Source: Bog-473 sp963809715 (lineage in GTDB: Bacteria; Actinomycetota; Acidimicrobiia; Acidimicrobiales; RAAP-2). From it: a DNA stretch of 64,000 bases. Position 1 is the first letter of the stretch, and every line of letters starts with the position of its first letter. The notes beneath the pieces are model-generated. The model made no database searches and had not been told where the DNA came from. It saw only the letters and a list, made by a program, of their open reading frames with translations. The position numbers and the translations under genes were made by a program. Below, in pieces: positions 18,847 to 27,280 of this stretch. Location: the NCBI GenBank assembly GCA_963809715.1, contig CAWEKO010000010.1, positions 313,538 through 377,537 of the forward strand, in the 5' to 3' direction.

Positions 18847-19731
18847 ATGCGGACATCCATCCTCGCCATCGCTGCGCTTCTCGTCGGCGGCTCCACCTTT
18901 GCTCTCCCGGTCGAAGCCGGTGCGGCAACGAAGAAACCGACCTACTACGTGTCGCTCGGTGACTCCTACGCGGTGGGCTACCAGCCGGGCAAGGGCTCCA
19001 CGCCCGGCTACACCGTGCCCGTGGCGAAGGGGACGCATCTCACCCTGGTGAACTTCGGCTGCGGCGGGGCGACGACGAGCTCCATTCTCAACAACGTCGG
19101 CTGTCCCGACGTCCTGCCCCACACGACGGGCGGGCAGACCTACCCGACCACGACCCAGATCGCCGCGGCCGAGGCGTTCATCACGGCCCACAAGGGCCAC
19201 ATCGGGCTCATCACCGTCTCCATCGGCGGCAACGACGTGACGGGCTGTGTGTCCCAGGCCAACCCGATCGCCTGCGTCGGCACGGCGGTCCAGGACATCA
19301 CCACCAACGTCACGACACTGGCCGGTGACCTGCGCACGGCAGCCGGCCCCAAGGTGCCGATCATCGGCTCGACCTACCCCGACGTGATCCTGGGCAGCTA
19401 CGTCTACCCCGTGCACCCGGCACCTCCCGCAACCATCAGCCTGGCCAAGGTCTCGGTGACCGCCTTCAAGGCGCTGATCAACCCGGCGCTCTCGAAGGGT
19501 TACGCCTCGGCCAAGGGCAGTCTGGTCGACGTGACGGCGGCATCCGGCGCCTACGGGCCGCTGACCAAGACCGTGAAGACGAAACGTTACGGGCGGATCC
19601 CCGTGCCGGTCGACAAGGTCTGCCAGCTGACGTGGTTCTGCTCGAAGGGCGACATCCACTCCAAGAAGCCGGGGTACGACCTGATCGCCAAGCTCATCGT
19701 GTCGAAGTACAACGCGGTCAAGCCGAAGTAG
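18847..19731 (+). CDS. Secreted SGNH/GDSL-family hydrolase
   Basis: The 294-residue protein has a Sec signal peptide (MRTSILAIAALLVGGSTFAL, cleavage likely after VEAGA). Block I is VSLGDSYAVGY with the nucleophilic Ser, block II contains NFGCGGATT, block III is SIGGNDVTGC, and block V DIHSKKPGYDLIA supplies the Asp-His pair. It resembles extracellular actinobacterial lipases/esterases. GGAGGG abuts the ATG with no spacer, so the ribosome site is unusual; no better in-frame start exists. It is transcribed away from the paralogue at 18177. Confidence 0.85.
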   Translation: MRTSILAIAALLVGGSTFALPVEAGAATKKPTYYVSLGDSYAVGYQPGKGSTPGYTVPVAKGTHLTLVNFGCGGATTSSILNNVGCPDVLPHTTGGQTYPTTTQIAAAEAFITAHKGHIGLITVSIGGNDVTGCVSQANPIACVGTAVQDITTNVTTLAGDLRTAAGPKVPIIGSTYPDVILGSYVYPVHPAPPATISLAKVSVTAFKALINPALSKGYASAKGSLVDVTAASGAYGPLTKTVKTKRYGRIPVPVDKVCQLTWFCSKGDIHSKKPGYDLIAKLIVSKYNAVKPK

Positions 19732-19778
19732 GACACACCCACCGGGAGACGACGGGCATTGTCGATAGGAGACCTTGG

Positions 19779-20529
19779 GTGAGCGACACGCCTGGGACTG
19801 CGGCCGAAAGACGCGACCTGGTCGTGATCGATGCCCTCAACGATTGGACCTGCACGACCTGCGGCCAAGCCGGGGACTTGATGTTGATGGAGGACGGCGG
19901 GCCGGTCTGCATGACATGTGCTGACCTGGATCACCTCGTGTACCTGGCGCGGGGGGATACGGCACTGACCCGCCGAGCGCGAAAGTCCAGCGGGCTCTCC
20001 GCGGTGGTGGTTCGCTTCAGTCGGGCTCGCAAGCGATACGAGCGTCAGGGCGTCCTGGTCGAACCGGCGGCCCTCGAAGCAGCAGAGGCGGCGTGTCTGG
20101 CCGACGCCGAAAGCAGGGCCCGCCGGCGGGCCCGGGACGAGGAGTACCGTGCCCGCGCCGACGCCGGATTCGAGGTCGCGCTCGCCGAGGCGATCCTCGA
20201 GTTGTTTCCGGCCTGCCCCCCGGGGCGGGCCACAGAGATCGCGACGCATGCCGGCCGCCGGGGCAGCGGGCGGGTGGGACGGAGCGCGGCGGGCCGGAAT
20301 CTCGAGACCGAGGCGGTGACGCTGGCGGTGGTGGCCGCGGTTCGTCACGGCGACACCGACTACGACAACCTCCTCATGGCGGGGGTCGACCGGGGTGAGG
20401 CGAGAGCACGCATCCAGCGCAGACGTCGAACTCCTCCTCCAACGTTGGCGAACAGGGCAATCCGGGCCGGCAGACCTGACCCTGGCGAACCAGGTCAACC
20501 CGGTGGGCCGCCGCTGGAGCGGAACTTGA
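19779..20529 (+). CDS. DUF2293 domain protein (frameshift near the C-terminus)
   Basis: The GTG at 19779 follows ATAGGAGACC. A zinc-ribbon-like segment WTCTTCGQ...VCMTC is at residues about 24-45. The C-terminal DUF2293 domain runs from about residue 130 (AILELFPACPPGRATEIA) to YDNLLMAGVDRGEARARI. After that the frame reads arginine-rich nonsense, while the next frame gives ADVELLLQRWRTGQ, the expected ending, with a stop at 20527-20529. I place an indel near 20,418. Related proteins are uncharacterised. Its 3' end overlaps the convergent gene at 20495 by about 35 bases. Confidence 0.65.
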
Positions 20530-22427
20530 AGAGCGACCGGCGGGCCGCCTTGGCCACGTCCTTGCGCGGGTGGAACGAACCGAGCGTGGCCAGGACCGCG
20601 TCCGTCTCCGGCAGGCGCACACGCCAGGTCTCCTCGACTGCAGCACAGGCATCGGAGGCACCCGCCACCGTGTCGAGCCAGGACGGCATCACCTCTGGAC
20701 CCCACAGGGCCAGCAGGGCGGAGAGGGTCCGGATCAGGAGTTCGGGGTCACCGCCGGCATCGAGCACCTCCTCGCCGGCGAGTCCCGTCTTGACCCGCCA
20801 GACCAGGGCATAGGCGTTCAGCTCAGGGTCGCCCGCCAGCCGTGCCATCGCCTCGGCCGCCGACGGACCGATGTCGAGCAACGCCCGAAAAGCGATGACA
20901 CGACCCGTCTCGTCGGCCCCGGGGAGCGCCTCCACCAGAAGCGCTGCGGCCTCGTCGCCGTGGGCGTGCACCCAGACCTCGAGCTCGACCCGGGCGATGT
21001 CGTCGGGCAAGATCGGAGGCCCGGCTGAGGAGCTCGTTCGCCCCGACGGCGGCCAACGACCCGGCCACCGGCACGTCGGCGACCGCGGCCAGCATCCGAT
21101 GGACCAGCCACGTGCCCAACGGGGTGAGCGTGACCGTGCCGCCGGATTCGTCGGTGCCGCCCCATTGGCTCCGGACGGTCTCGATGCCCGACTCCTCGAC
21201 GACCCCGAGCGCGCTCAGCTTGTGCAACGCCCGACGGGCCGAGAACTCCGTAAGCCCCTGATGCATCTCGAGCTTGTGTTCCTCGACATCGTCGAGGTCG
21301 TAGAGATCCAAGAGGTCCTCCCAGAACTCTTCGGTGAACTCGTCGATGGCGAGGGGTTCTGTCTCCACGTAGAGGTCCAGGAGCAGCCGCGTCAATCCCT
21401 CGTCGAGATCCTCCGCGTACCAGCTGAATCCGTAGTGGTCCTTGCCCCGGTCATGCTGAGCCAATCCGACCTCGATGAGCGCCGCCTCGAGCAACCGGCT
21501 CGCCGCCTCGAGGGGCTCGCTCTCGAGCAACCCGGCCTCGGGACCGGCACAGACCGATCGCGCGCTCGGCTGCGCCAGGAACCCGGCCGCCAGCGCGAGC
21601 CGGAAGGCGAGGTCCACCTCTCGAAGGTTCTGCGAACTCCTCACGCTGCCCCGCTGTTGACCGATTTGCCATTCGACTGTGTCCGAGGTGCCGAGCACAG
21701 TCACCAGCGCCTTGCCGTCGGCCAGAGTCAGGTTGCCCCGGTCGGTGAGCTTGCGCCCGCTCCCCACGAAGTCGACCAGGTCACGCACCTGCCGAGAGAT
21801 CACCGTGGTCCTGGCCGCCTCCCGGACCACGTCCTCGGGGGCGAGCACGACAGGCGGCAACCGGGTGAGGGGCTCGGCACCGGCATCGACGGCCCGTCGG
21901 CGTCGCTCCAGCGACGGCCCCAGGACGCGATCGCGCTCTTCGAAGCTCCGCTCGTTGAATCGGGTCACCCAGCGATCCATCGCCTCCTGGTCCGTCGGAT
22001 CCACGCCGTCCGCGATCATCTCGGCGACCAGCCGTTTGCCGGGACTGAAGCGCTCCTCGTCGTTCATGGCCGCCTCGAACTCCGGCTGTGCGTCCTCGAC
22101 CCGTCGGGCCAGGCGCTCTCCCGTACCCTCTGACAGCAGGCGCTCCGCCGAGAGGAAGCGCAGAAACGCGGCGAACCCGGCGATGAGATCGCCGGCGTCG
22201 TTGGGGCCGAGATTGACCTTGGCCGGCAGGATCTCGAAGAGGAGTGCCTCGACGTCGTCCACCGACCACTCAGTGAGGTTGGCGTCGAAGTACTGCCACT
22301 TGTACTCGAGAACGTCCCGGGCGGCCCAACCGAGCCGACTCCCGGTGCTCGTCTCGAAACGCCGCACCAGGTCCTCGCGTGCCGCCTCGAATTCGTCCTC
22401 CTGCTCCGGACCGAACGGCATCGGCAC
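20495..22427 (-). CDS. Large cytosolic protein of unknown function (frameshifted)
   Basis: The N-terminal part, 22427 to about 21,015, is an open frame beginning MPMPFGPEQEDEFEAAREDLV. It passes through a winged-helix-like segment (ALHKLSALGVVEESG) and LTPLGTWLVHRML. The second part is in another frame, PDDIARVELEVWVHAHGDE, and runs as short helical repeats (ALLDIGPSAAEAMARL, GDPELLIRTLSALLALWG) to LFKFRSSGGPPG. An indel near 21,015 joins them to about 640 residues. I do not recognise the family. The helical tail looks HEAT-like, and the acidic, soluble character argues against secretion. Confidence 0.6.
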
Positions 22428-22540
22428 GAGACGAACCTACCGCTCACCAGGACTCAACCTCATGGCGGGGAACGGTCGCCCGAGATCCACCGTTGCGCCG
22501 CTGACTCACGGTTTGGGCGGGCGGTCCATATGGGACCACT

Positions 22541-22570
22541 ACTGGTTAGGATGGAACCAGTGGTGAGGAT
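22541..22570 (+). promoter_or_regulatory. Candidate promoter/operator with inverted repeat before the small two-gene operon
   Basis: ACTGGTT (22541-22547) and AACCAGT (22555-22561) form a 7-bp inverted repeat around a 7-base centre. TAGGAT at 22547-22552 fits an actinobacterial -10 box, placing transcription start close to the GTG at 22563 (leaderless). The repeat would overlap the core promoter, as autoregulators often do. No convincing -35 box is seen. Confidence 0.3.
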
Positions 22571-22727
22571 CGAGCTGGCCCGGATCGAAGCGCTGGAGCT
22601 CCTGGCGATGACGCTGGCTCACCTCAACGTGGCCGAAGCGCGAACCGACATGACGCCGCGTGTCCCATTGCTCATGGGGCTACGCGACAAGCTCGCGCTG
22701 GCCCTGCTGGAGGAGACCGACACATGA
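22563..22727 (+). CDS. Small hypothetical protein
   Basis: About 54 residues from GTG 22563 (MRIELARIEALEL); an ATG at 22551 would add four residues but sits inside the putative -10 box. The protein is helical and charged, without membrane segment or Cys motif. Its stop overlaps the start of the next gene by 4 bases (ATGA), so the two are coupled. No family recognised. It could form a two-component small regulatory or toxin-antitoxin-like unit with its neighbour, but there is no direct evidence. Confidence 0.45.
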   Translation: MRIELARIEALELLAMTLAHLNVAEARTDMTPRVPLLMGLRDKLALALLEETDT

Positions 22728-22990
22728 GGTACAGCGAGTCCGACGTCGACGCGGCAACCATGGCCATGGAGAAGTACCGGATCGATGAAGACGCCGAGGT
22801 GAGCGCCGCCCTGGTCGTTGTCGGACTGTGCGCAGAACGGGCAGCGAAGGAGGCGCAGCTTCGCGACGACATGATCCGGGTCGCCCACAAGGCGGGAGCC
22901 TCCCTGCGCCAGCTGGCCGAAGTCTCCGGCCTTGGCCGCAAGACCGTGACGGCGGTCGTCTCTTCGGACCCGTACCCGCCCTCAGTCTGA
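22724..22990 (+). CDS. Small helix-turn-helix protein
   Basis: This 88-residue protein is helical, with a C-terminal helix-turn-helix (ASLRQLAEVSGLGRKTVTAVV, residues about 60-80) resembling sigma region 4/Xre-like short DNA-binding motifs. The N-terminal 50 residues are acidic and helical. It overlaps the upstream small gene by 4 bases. A DNA-binding role is inferred from the motif alone. The nearby inverted repeat at 22541-22561 is a candidate binding site. Confidence 0.6.
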   Translation: MRYSESDVDAATMAMEKYRIDEDAEVSAALVVVGLCAERAAKEAQLRDDMIRVAHKAGASLRQLAEVSGLGRKTVTAVVSSDPYPPSV

Positions 22991-23060
22991 ACGCAGCGGT
23001 CCGGCATCCCCCAAACGGTGACGCCGGCCATCGCACCAACCGACAACGACCGCGCCCGCC

Positions 23061-23507
23061 TCAGCTCCCCGGCTCGTGCTCCTCGAGCGCCTTCAGGAGC
23101 AGCCGCCGCAGCTCGCCCCGCTCGGCCACGCTGAGCCCACCCAGGATCTCGTCCTCGATACTCCCCTGCGCCACCTCGGCCAACTCGAGCGCCTCGAGGC
23201 CCACGTCGGTGATGTCGACGATGTGGCGCCGCCGGTCGGCCGGGTCCCGCCGCCGTTCCACGTACTCGAGGTCCTCGAGGTCGTTGAGCACCAGCACGCC
23301 GGTGTTCGAGTCCATCGAGAGCTGCTCGGTCATGAGCTGCTGCGAGACGCTGGGGTGGTCGCGCAGGTAGGCCAGGACGACCATGTTGCGCAGGTTCATC
23401 CCGACCAGCTCGACCGAGGAGCGCAGGTAGACGACCCGGGCCAGCCGGTTGAGCAGGACGATCGTCCCCGTCGTCCCCGTTCTGGTGGAGCCCCCCCGGG
23501 CCGTCAT
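23061..23507 (-). CDS. MarR-family transcriptional regulator
   Basis: The 148-residue protein shows the MarR winged helix: NMVVLAYLRDHPSVSQQLMTEQLSMDSNTGVLVLNDLE across residues about 42-80, then the wing VERRRDPADRRRHIVDITDVG (DxRxxR-type). It is divergent from the 14-TM efflux gene, with 70 bp between them, the usual arrangement for a local repressor of a drug-efflux pump. Inducer unknown. Confidence 0.87.
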   Translation of the reverse strand: MTARGGSTRTGTTGTIVLLNRLARVVYLRSSVELVGMNLRNMVVLAYLRDHPSVSQQLMTEQLSMDSNTGVLVLNDLEDLEYVERRRDPADRRRHIVDITDVGLEALELAEVAQGSIEDEILGGLSVAERGELRRLLLKALEEHEPGS

Positions 23508-23559
23508 GGTGCTGTTGCCTCCCGTGGACCGGCGCGCTCGGCCGTAAGAACCATACCTC

Positions 23560-23586
23560 TATGATAGTCCCGAAACCATGACTATC
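23560..23586 (+). promoter_or_regulatory. Candidate promoter and MarR operator between marR-like and MFS genes
   Basis: TATGAT (23560-23565) is a good -10 box 13 bases before the MFS start, implying a leaderless or near-leaderless transcript. GATAGTC (23563-23569) and GACTATC (23580-23586) form a perfect 7-bp inverted repeat spaced by 10 bases, overlapping the -10 box and start codon. MarR proteins bind such palindromes; the assignment is inference. Confidence 0.4.
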
Positions 23587-25089
23587 CCCGCGACCATGAC
23601 CATCCCGGAAGTCGGGACCGCCCAGGGCGACCGCCGGCGCTGGATCGCCCTTGTCGTCGTCTGCCTGGCCATGTTCATGAACGCGCTCGACGGCTCCATC
23701 GTGAACGTGGCCCTGCCCGACATCCAGAAGAGCCTGGACTTCAGCCAGTCCGGCCTGACCTGGGTGGTCGACGCCTACCTCATCTCCTTCGGCAGCTTCC
23801 TCCTCATGGCCGGGCGCCTGGGCGACCTCATCGGCCGCAAGAAGGTCTTCCTGGCCGGCGTGACCCTCTTCACCCTGGCCTCCATCGTCTGCGGCTCGGC
23901 CCAGGACCAGTCGATGCTCGTGGCCGCCCGCTTCGTCCAGGGCATCGGCGGCGCCTTCTCGTCCTCGGTCATCGTGGCCATCATCGTCACCGAGTTCCCC
24001 CAGCCGTTGGAGCGGGCCAAGGCCATGAGCGCCTACGTCTTCGTCGCCGTGGGCGGCGGCTCGATCGGGCTCCTCGCCGGCGGCGTCCTCACCCAGGCCC
24101 TGGACTGGCACTGGATCTTCTTCGTGAATGTGCCTATCGGCATCGCCACGCTGGCCGCCGGCTACTTCCTCCTGGTGGACAACGTCGGGTTGGGCATCAA
24201 AGAGGGCGTCGACTGGCTCGGGTCCATCCTGGTCACCGTCTCGGTCATGGTGATCATCTACGCCATCGTCACCGCGGCCACCTATGGCTGGGTCTCGGCC
24301 CACACCCTGGGCATCCTCGGCCTCGGTCTGGCGCTGCTCGTCGCCTTCCTCGTCCTCGAGTCCAAGCTCGAGAAGCCGATCATGCCGTTGCGCATTCTGA
24401 AGCTGCGCACCCTCACCGGCTCCGCCGTCATCCGCGGCCTGCTCATCATCGGGATGTTCTCGACGTTCTTCATCGGCGCCCTCTACTTCGAGCACGTGCT
24501 CGGCTACAGCCCGATCAAGACCGGCCTGGCCTTCCTCCCTCAGGCCGTGATGATGGCCGGCCTCTCGACCGGGCTCACCGCCAAGCTGGTCGACCGCTTC
24601 GGCAGCAAGCCCGTCATGTACCCCGGCATGGTCCTCGCCGCCGTCGGCCTGCTGCTCTTCGCCTCCGCCGGCCAGCACGGCCAGTACTTCCCGAAGATCT
24701 TCATCGCCTTCCTCATGTTGGGCCTCGGGGCGGGCCTCACGTTCATGCCGCTCCTCCAGATCGGCATGTCCGAAATCCCCAACGAGGACGCCGGACTCGG
24801 CTCGGGCGTGGTCAACGTCTCCCAGCAGCTGGCCGGCGCCATCGGCCTGGCCGCGCTGAGCACCATCGCCGCCAACGACTCCAAGTCGCTGCTGGCCTCG
24901 GGCCACGACGTGATCTCCGCCCTCACCCACGGCTACCAGCTGGCCCTGCTCATCGCCGCCTGCTCGGTCATCGCCGGCCTCGTCCTCTCGCCGGTCCTCC
25001 TGCGCACCCACGAGTCGGCGGAGGAGCAGGCCGTCCACATCCGGGAGAACATGGCCAACCCCGAGGCCAAGGAGCACCTGATCATCTGA
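23578..25089 (+). CDS. MFS drug-efflux transporter, DHA2 (EmrB/QacA) type
   Basis: The 503-residue protein has about 14 hydrophobic segments. Family markers are LDGSIVNVALPDIQKSL in TM1, the motif A loop GRLGDLIGRKKVFLAG, and motif C-like GGSIGLLAGGVLTQALDWHW followed by IFFVNVPIGI. These are diagnostic of the DHA2 family of proton-driven multidrug exporters. It sits next to a divergent MarR regulator. An alternative in-frame ATG is 18 bases downstream, but the -10 position favours the first. Substrates cannot be predicted. Confidence 0.9.
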   Translation: MTIPATMTIPEVGTAQGDRRRWIALVVVCLAMFMNALDGSIVNVALPDIQKSLDFSQSGLTWVVDAYLISFGSFLLMAGRLGDLIGRKKVFLAGVTLFTLASIVCGSAQDQSMLVAARFVQGIGGAFSSSVIVAIIVTEFPQPLERAKAMSAYVFVAVGGGSIGLLAGGVLTQALDWHWIFFVNVPIGIATLAAGYFLLVDNVGLGIKEGVDWLGSILVTVSVMVIIYAIVTAATYGWVSAHTLGILGLGLALLVAFLVLESKLEKPIMPLRILKLRTLTGSAVIRGLLIIGMFSTFFIGALYFEHVLGYSPIKTGLAFLPQAVMMAGLSTGLTAKLVDRFGSKPVMYPGMVLAAVGLLLFASAGQHGQYFPKIFIAFLMLGLGAGLTFMPLLQIGMSEIPNEDAGLGSGVVNVSQQLAGAIGLAALSTIAANDSKSLLASGHDVISALTHGYQLALLIAACSVIAGLVLSPVLLRTHESAEEQAVHIRENMANPEAKEHLII

Positions 25090-25453
25090 GCGCGGGCCGG
25101 CGCACCCGACCGCCCCCGGCACGCGCCGCTCGCCCCACCTCCTGTGCGACGGCCATGGGGCGGCACCGGGCAACCATTCCCCGGCGTTGAGGCGGCGAAG
25201 ATCCCGCCTGACCAGCCCCTTTCCGCCGCGGCCCGGCTCCGGATCGACCCGCCCGCCCCGCCGGGCCCCAACGTGGAGGATCCCAGGGCCGATCGCGGCT
25301 CGGGATCCGAGTCACCCCAGGTCAATGCGTGGAACCCGTTCTCGTCGGGCCGAGTATTGCGGGATTATGACAATACTGACACAGGCGTCAGGAAACTCCG
25401 ATCTCATGCCACAATGAGGGCGTCCCGCACCGACTGGTCCCCTTGACCTCTCC
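25090..25453. other. Intergenic region before the BVMO operon
   Basis: 364 bp. The first 230 bases are GC-rich with no gene signature. The last 110 bases are AT-richer and hold the inverted repeat at 25353-25377 and a second symmetrical element, TGACACAGGCGTCA, at 25377-25390. This is the likely control region of the operon starting at 25454. Confidence 0.5.
25353..25377 (+). promoter_or_regulatory. Candidate TetR-type operator upstream of BVMO operon
   Basis: AGTATTG and CAATACT form a perfect 7-bp inverted repeat separated by 11 bases, about 77 bp before the start codon. Size and spacing suit a TetR-family dimer pair. The AT-rich centre stands out from the surrounding GC-rich DNA. The regulator itself is not adjacent; the nearest TetR gene in the window is at 13401. 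Confidence 0.4.
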
Positions 25454-27280
25454 ATGATGCCGCCACCACTCGACACCGAGCACTACGACCCCGAGGCCGT
25501 CCGGGCCAAGTACCTGGCCGAGCGCGACAAGCGACTGGTCGCCGGCCGGGCGGACATCCGCGACCTGCGTCACGACGAGTACTTCGCCAAGTACCGCGAC
25601 GACCCCTTCACGCCGGCCACCGAGCGTGATCCCGTCGTCGACGAGGTCGACGTCGTCATCCTCGGCGGCGGCATCGCCGGTGTGACCACGGGCGCCCACC
25701 TGCGCCAGGCCGGCATCGAACGCATTCGCATCATCGACCAGGCCGGCGGCGTCGGCGGCACCTGGTACTGGAACCGCTACCCCGGCGTCATGTGCGACGT
25801 CGAGTCGTACATCTACATGCCCATGCTCGAGGAGATCGGGTACGTCCCGAGCCAGCGCTACGCCTTCGGCGAGGAGATCCTCCATCACCTCGAGGCGGTG
25901 GCCGAGCACTACGACCTGGTCGACGACGCGCTCTTTCACACCGGGGTGACCCGCGCCGAATGGCGTGAGGAAGCGTCGCGCTGGCTGATCCACACCGACC
26001 GCGGCGACGCCATCTCGTGCCGCTGGTACGTGCTGGCCCCCGGCATCCTCAACCTGATGAAGCTGCCTGCCCTCAGCGGCATGGAGGACTTCGCCGGCCA
26101 CTCCTTCCACACGGCGCGCTGGGACTACGCCTACACCGGCGGCGGCCCCCAGGCCCCGCTCGAGAACCTGAAGGACAAGACGGTGGCGCTGATCGGCACC
26201 GGTGCCTCGGGCATCCAGTGCCTGCCTCCGCTGGCCGAATCGGCCAAGCAGGTCTACGTGTTCCAGCGCACCCCCTCGGCCATCGGCGAGCGGGGCAACC
26301 GCCCGACCGACGACGACTTCGCGGCCACGCTCGAGCCGGGGTGGCAGCGGGCCCGCAACGACAATTTCCAGGCCATCATGCTCGGGCGCCCCGCCGAGGT
26401 GGACCAGATCGACGACGGCTGGACGCATCACTACGCGGTGGTGAACAACCCGCCACGGCGCAAGGGCATGAGCCTGGCCGAGTTCATCGAGAACGCCGAG
26501 GCCATGGACTACGAGATCATGGACGAACACCGGCGCCGCGTCGACGCGCTCGTCGAGGACCCCGACACCGCCGAGATCCTCAAGCCGTACTACCGCTACA
26601 TCTGCAAGCGGCCCTGCTTCCACGACGAGTACCTCTCGGCCTACAACAGCCCCAACGTCACCCTCATCGACTGCCCGGCCGGCATGGAGCGCATCACCGA
26701 GGCCGGTCCGCTCGTGAACGGGCAGGAGTACGCGGTCGACTGCATCGTCTACGGCACCGGCTTCGAGCCCGAGCGCACTCCGCTCTACCGTCGGGCCGGC
26801 CACGACATCGTCGGCCGCGACGGCGTGACCCTGGCCGAGAAGTGGGCCGACGGGGCGGCCAGCCTCTACGGCATCATGAGCCGCGGCTTCCCCAACCTCT
26901 TCCTCATGCCCGCACCCACCCAGCAGGCCGTGGTGACGGTGAACTACACCCAGCTGGCCGTGGCCGGCGCCGAGTTCGTCACGGGCGCCATCTCGCTGCT
27001 CCGCAAGCAGGGCGTCGAGGCCTTCGACGTGAGCGCCCAGGCCGAGGAGGCGTGGACGCAGAAGATCGTCGACTCCTATGTGGCCGGGACGACCGTCATG
27101 GCCGCCTGCACGCCGTCGCGCATCAACAACGAAGGGCACCCCGAGACCATCAACCCGCGCGACGGCAACTACGGCGGCGGGTTCGGCGACTGGTTCGGCT
27201 ACCGCGACCTCCTCGAGCGCTGGGTGGCCGACGGCCGCTTCGAGGGTCTCGAGCTCGAAGTCCCCTCGAGCGCGCCGTGA
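25454..27280 (+). CDS. Type I Baeyer-Villiger monooxygenase
   Basis: This 608-residue flavin monooxygenase inserts oxygen next to a ketone using NADPH and FAD. The first dinucleotide site is VVILGGGIAGVTTGAHL near residue 64, followed by GGVGGTWYWNRYPGVMCD. The BVMO fingerprint FAGHSFHTARWD is at about residues 215-226, with Asp at the last position, as allowed in this class. The second site is VALIGTGASGIQCL. Length and an N-terminal extension of about 60 residues resemble steroid and cyclic-ketone monooxygenases. Its stop overlaps the SDR gene by 4 bases. No Shine-Dalgarno is seen, so translation may be leaderless. Confidence 0.88.
   Translation: MMPPPLDTEHYDPEAVRAKYLAERDKRLVAGRADIRDLRHDEYFAKYRDDPFTPATERDPVVDEVDVVILGGGIAGVTTGAHLRQAGIERIRIIDQAGGVGGTWYWNRYPGVMCDVESYIYMPMLEEIGYVPSQRYAFGEEILHHLEAVAEHYDLVDDALFHTGVTRAEWREEASRWLIHTDRGDAISCRWYVLAPGILNLMKLPALSGMEDFAGHSFHTARWDYAYTGGGPQAPLENLKDKTVALIGTGASGIQCLPPLAESAKQVYVFQRTPSAIGERGNRPTDDDFAATLEPGWQRARNDNFQAIMLGRPAEVDQIDDGWTHHYAVVNNPPRRKGMSLAEFIENAEAMDYEIMDEHRRRVDALVEDPDTAEILKPYYRYICKRPCFHDEYLSAYNSPNVTLIDCPAGMERITEAGPLVNGQEYAVDCIVYGTGFEPERTPLYRRAGHDIVGRDGVTLAEKWADGAASLYGIMSRGFPNLFLMPAPTQQAVVTVNYTQLAVAGAEFVTGAISLLRKQGVEAFDVSAQAEEAWTQKIVDSYVAGTTVMAACTPSRINNEGHPETINPRDGNYGGGFGDWFGYRDLLERWVADGRFEGLELEVPSSAP

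Noticed and set aside
22672..25173. 833-codon open frame on the minus strand
   Set aside because: It is the antisense shadow of the MFS, MarR and small HTH genes; composition is acidic/His/Gly-rich without any family motif.
25388..27139. 583-codon minus-strand open frame
   Set aside because: Antisense to the BVMO and lacks any domain; a GC-rich third-position artefact.
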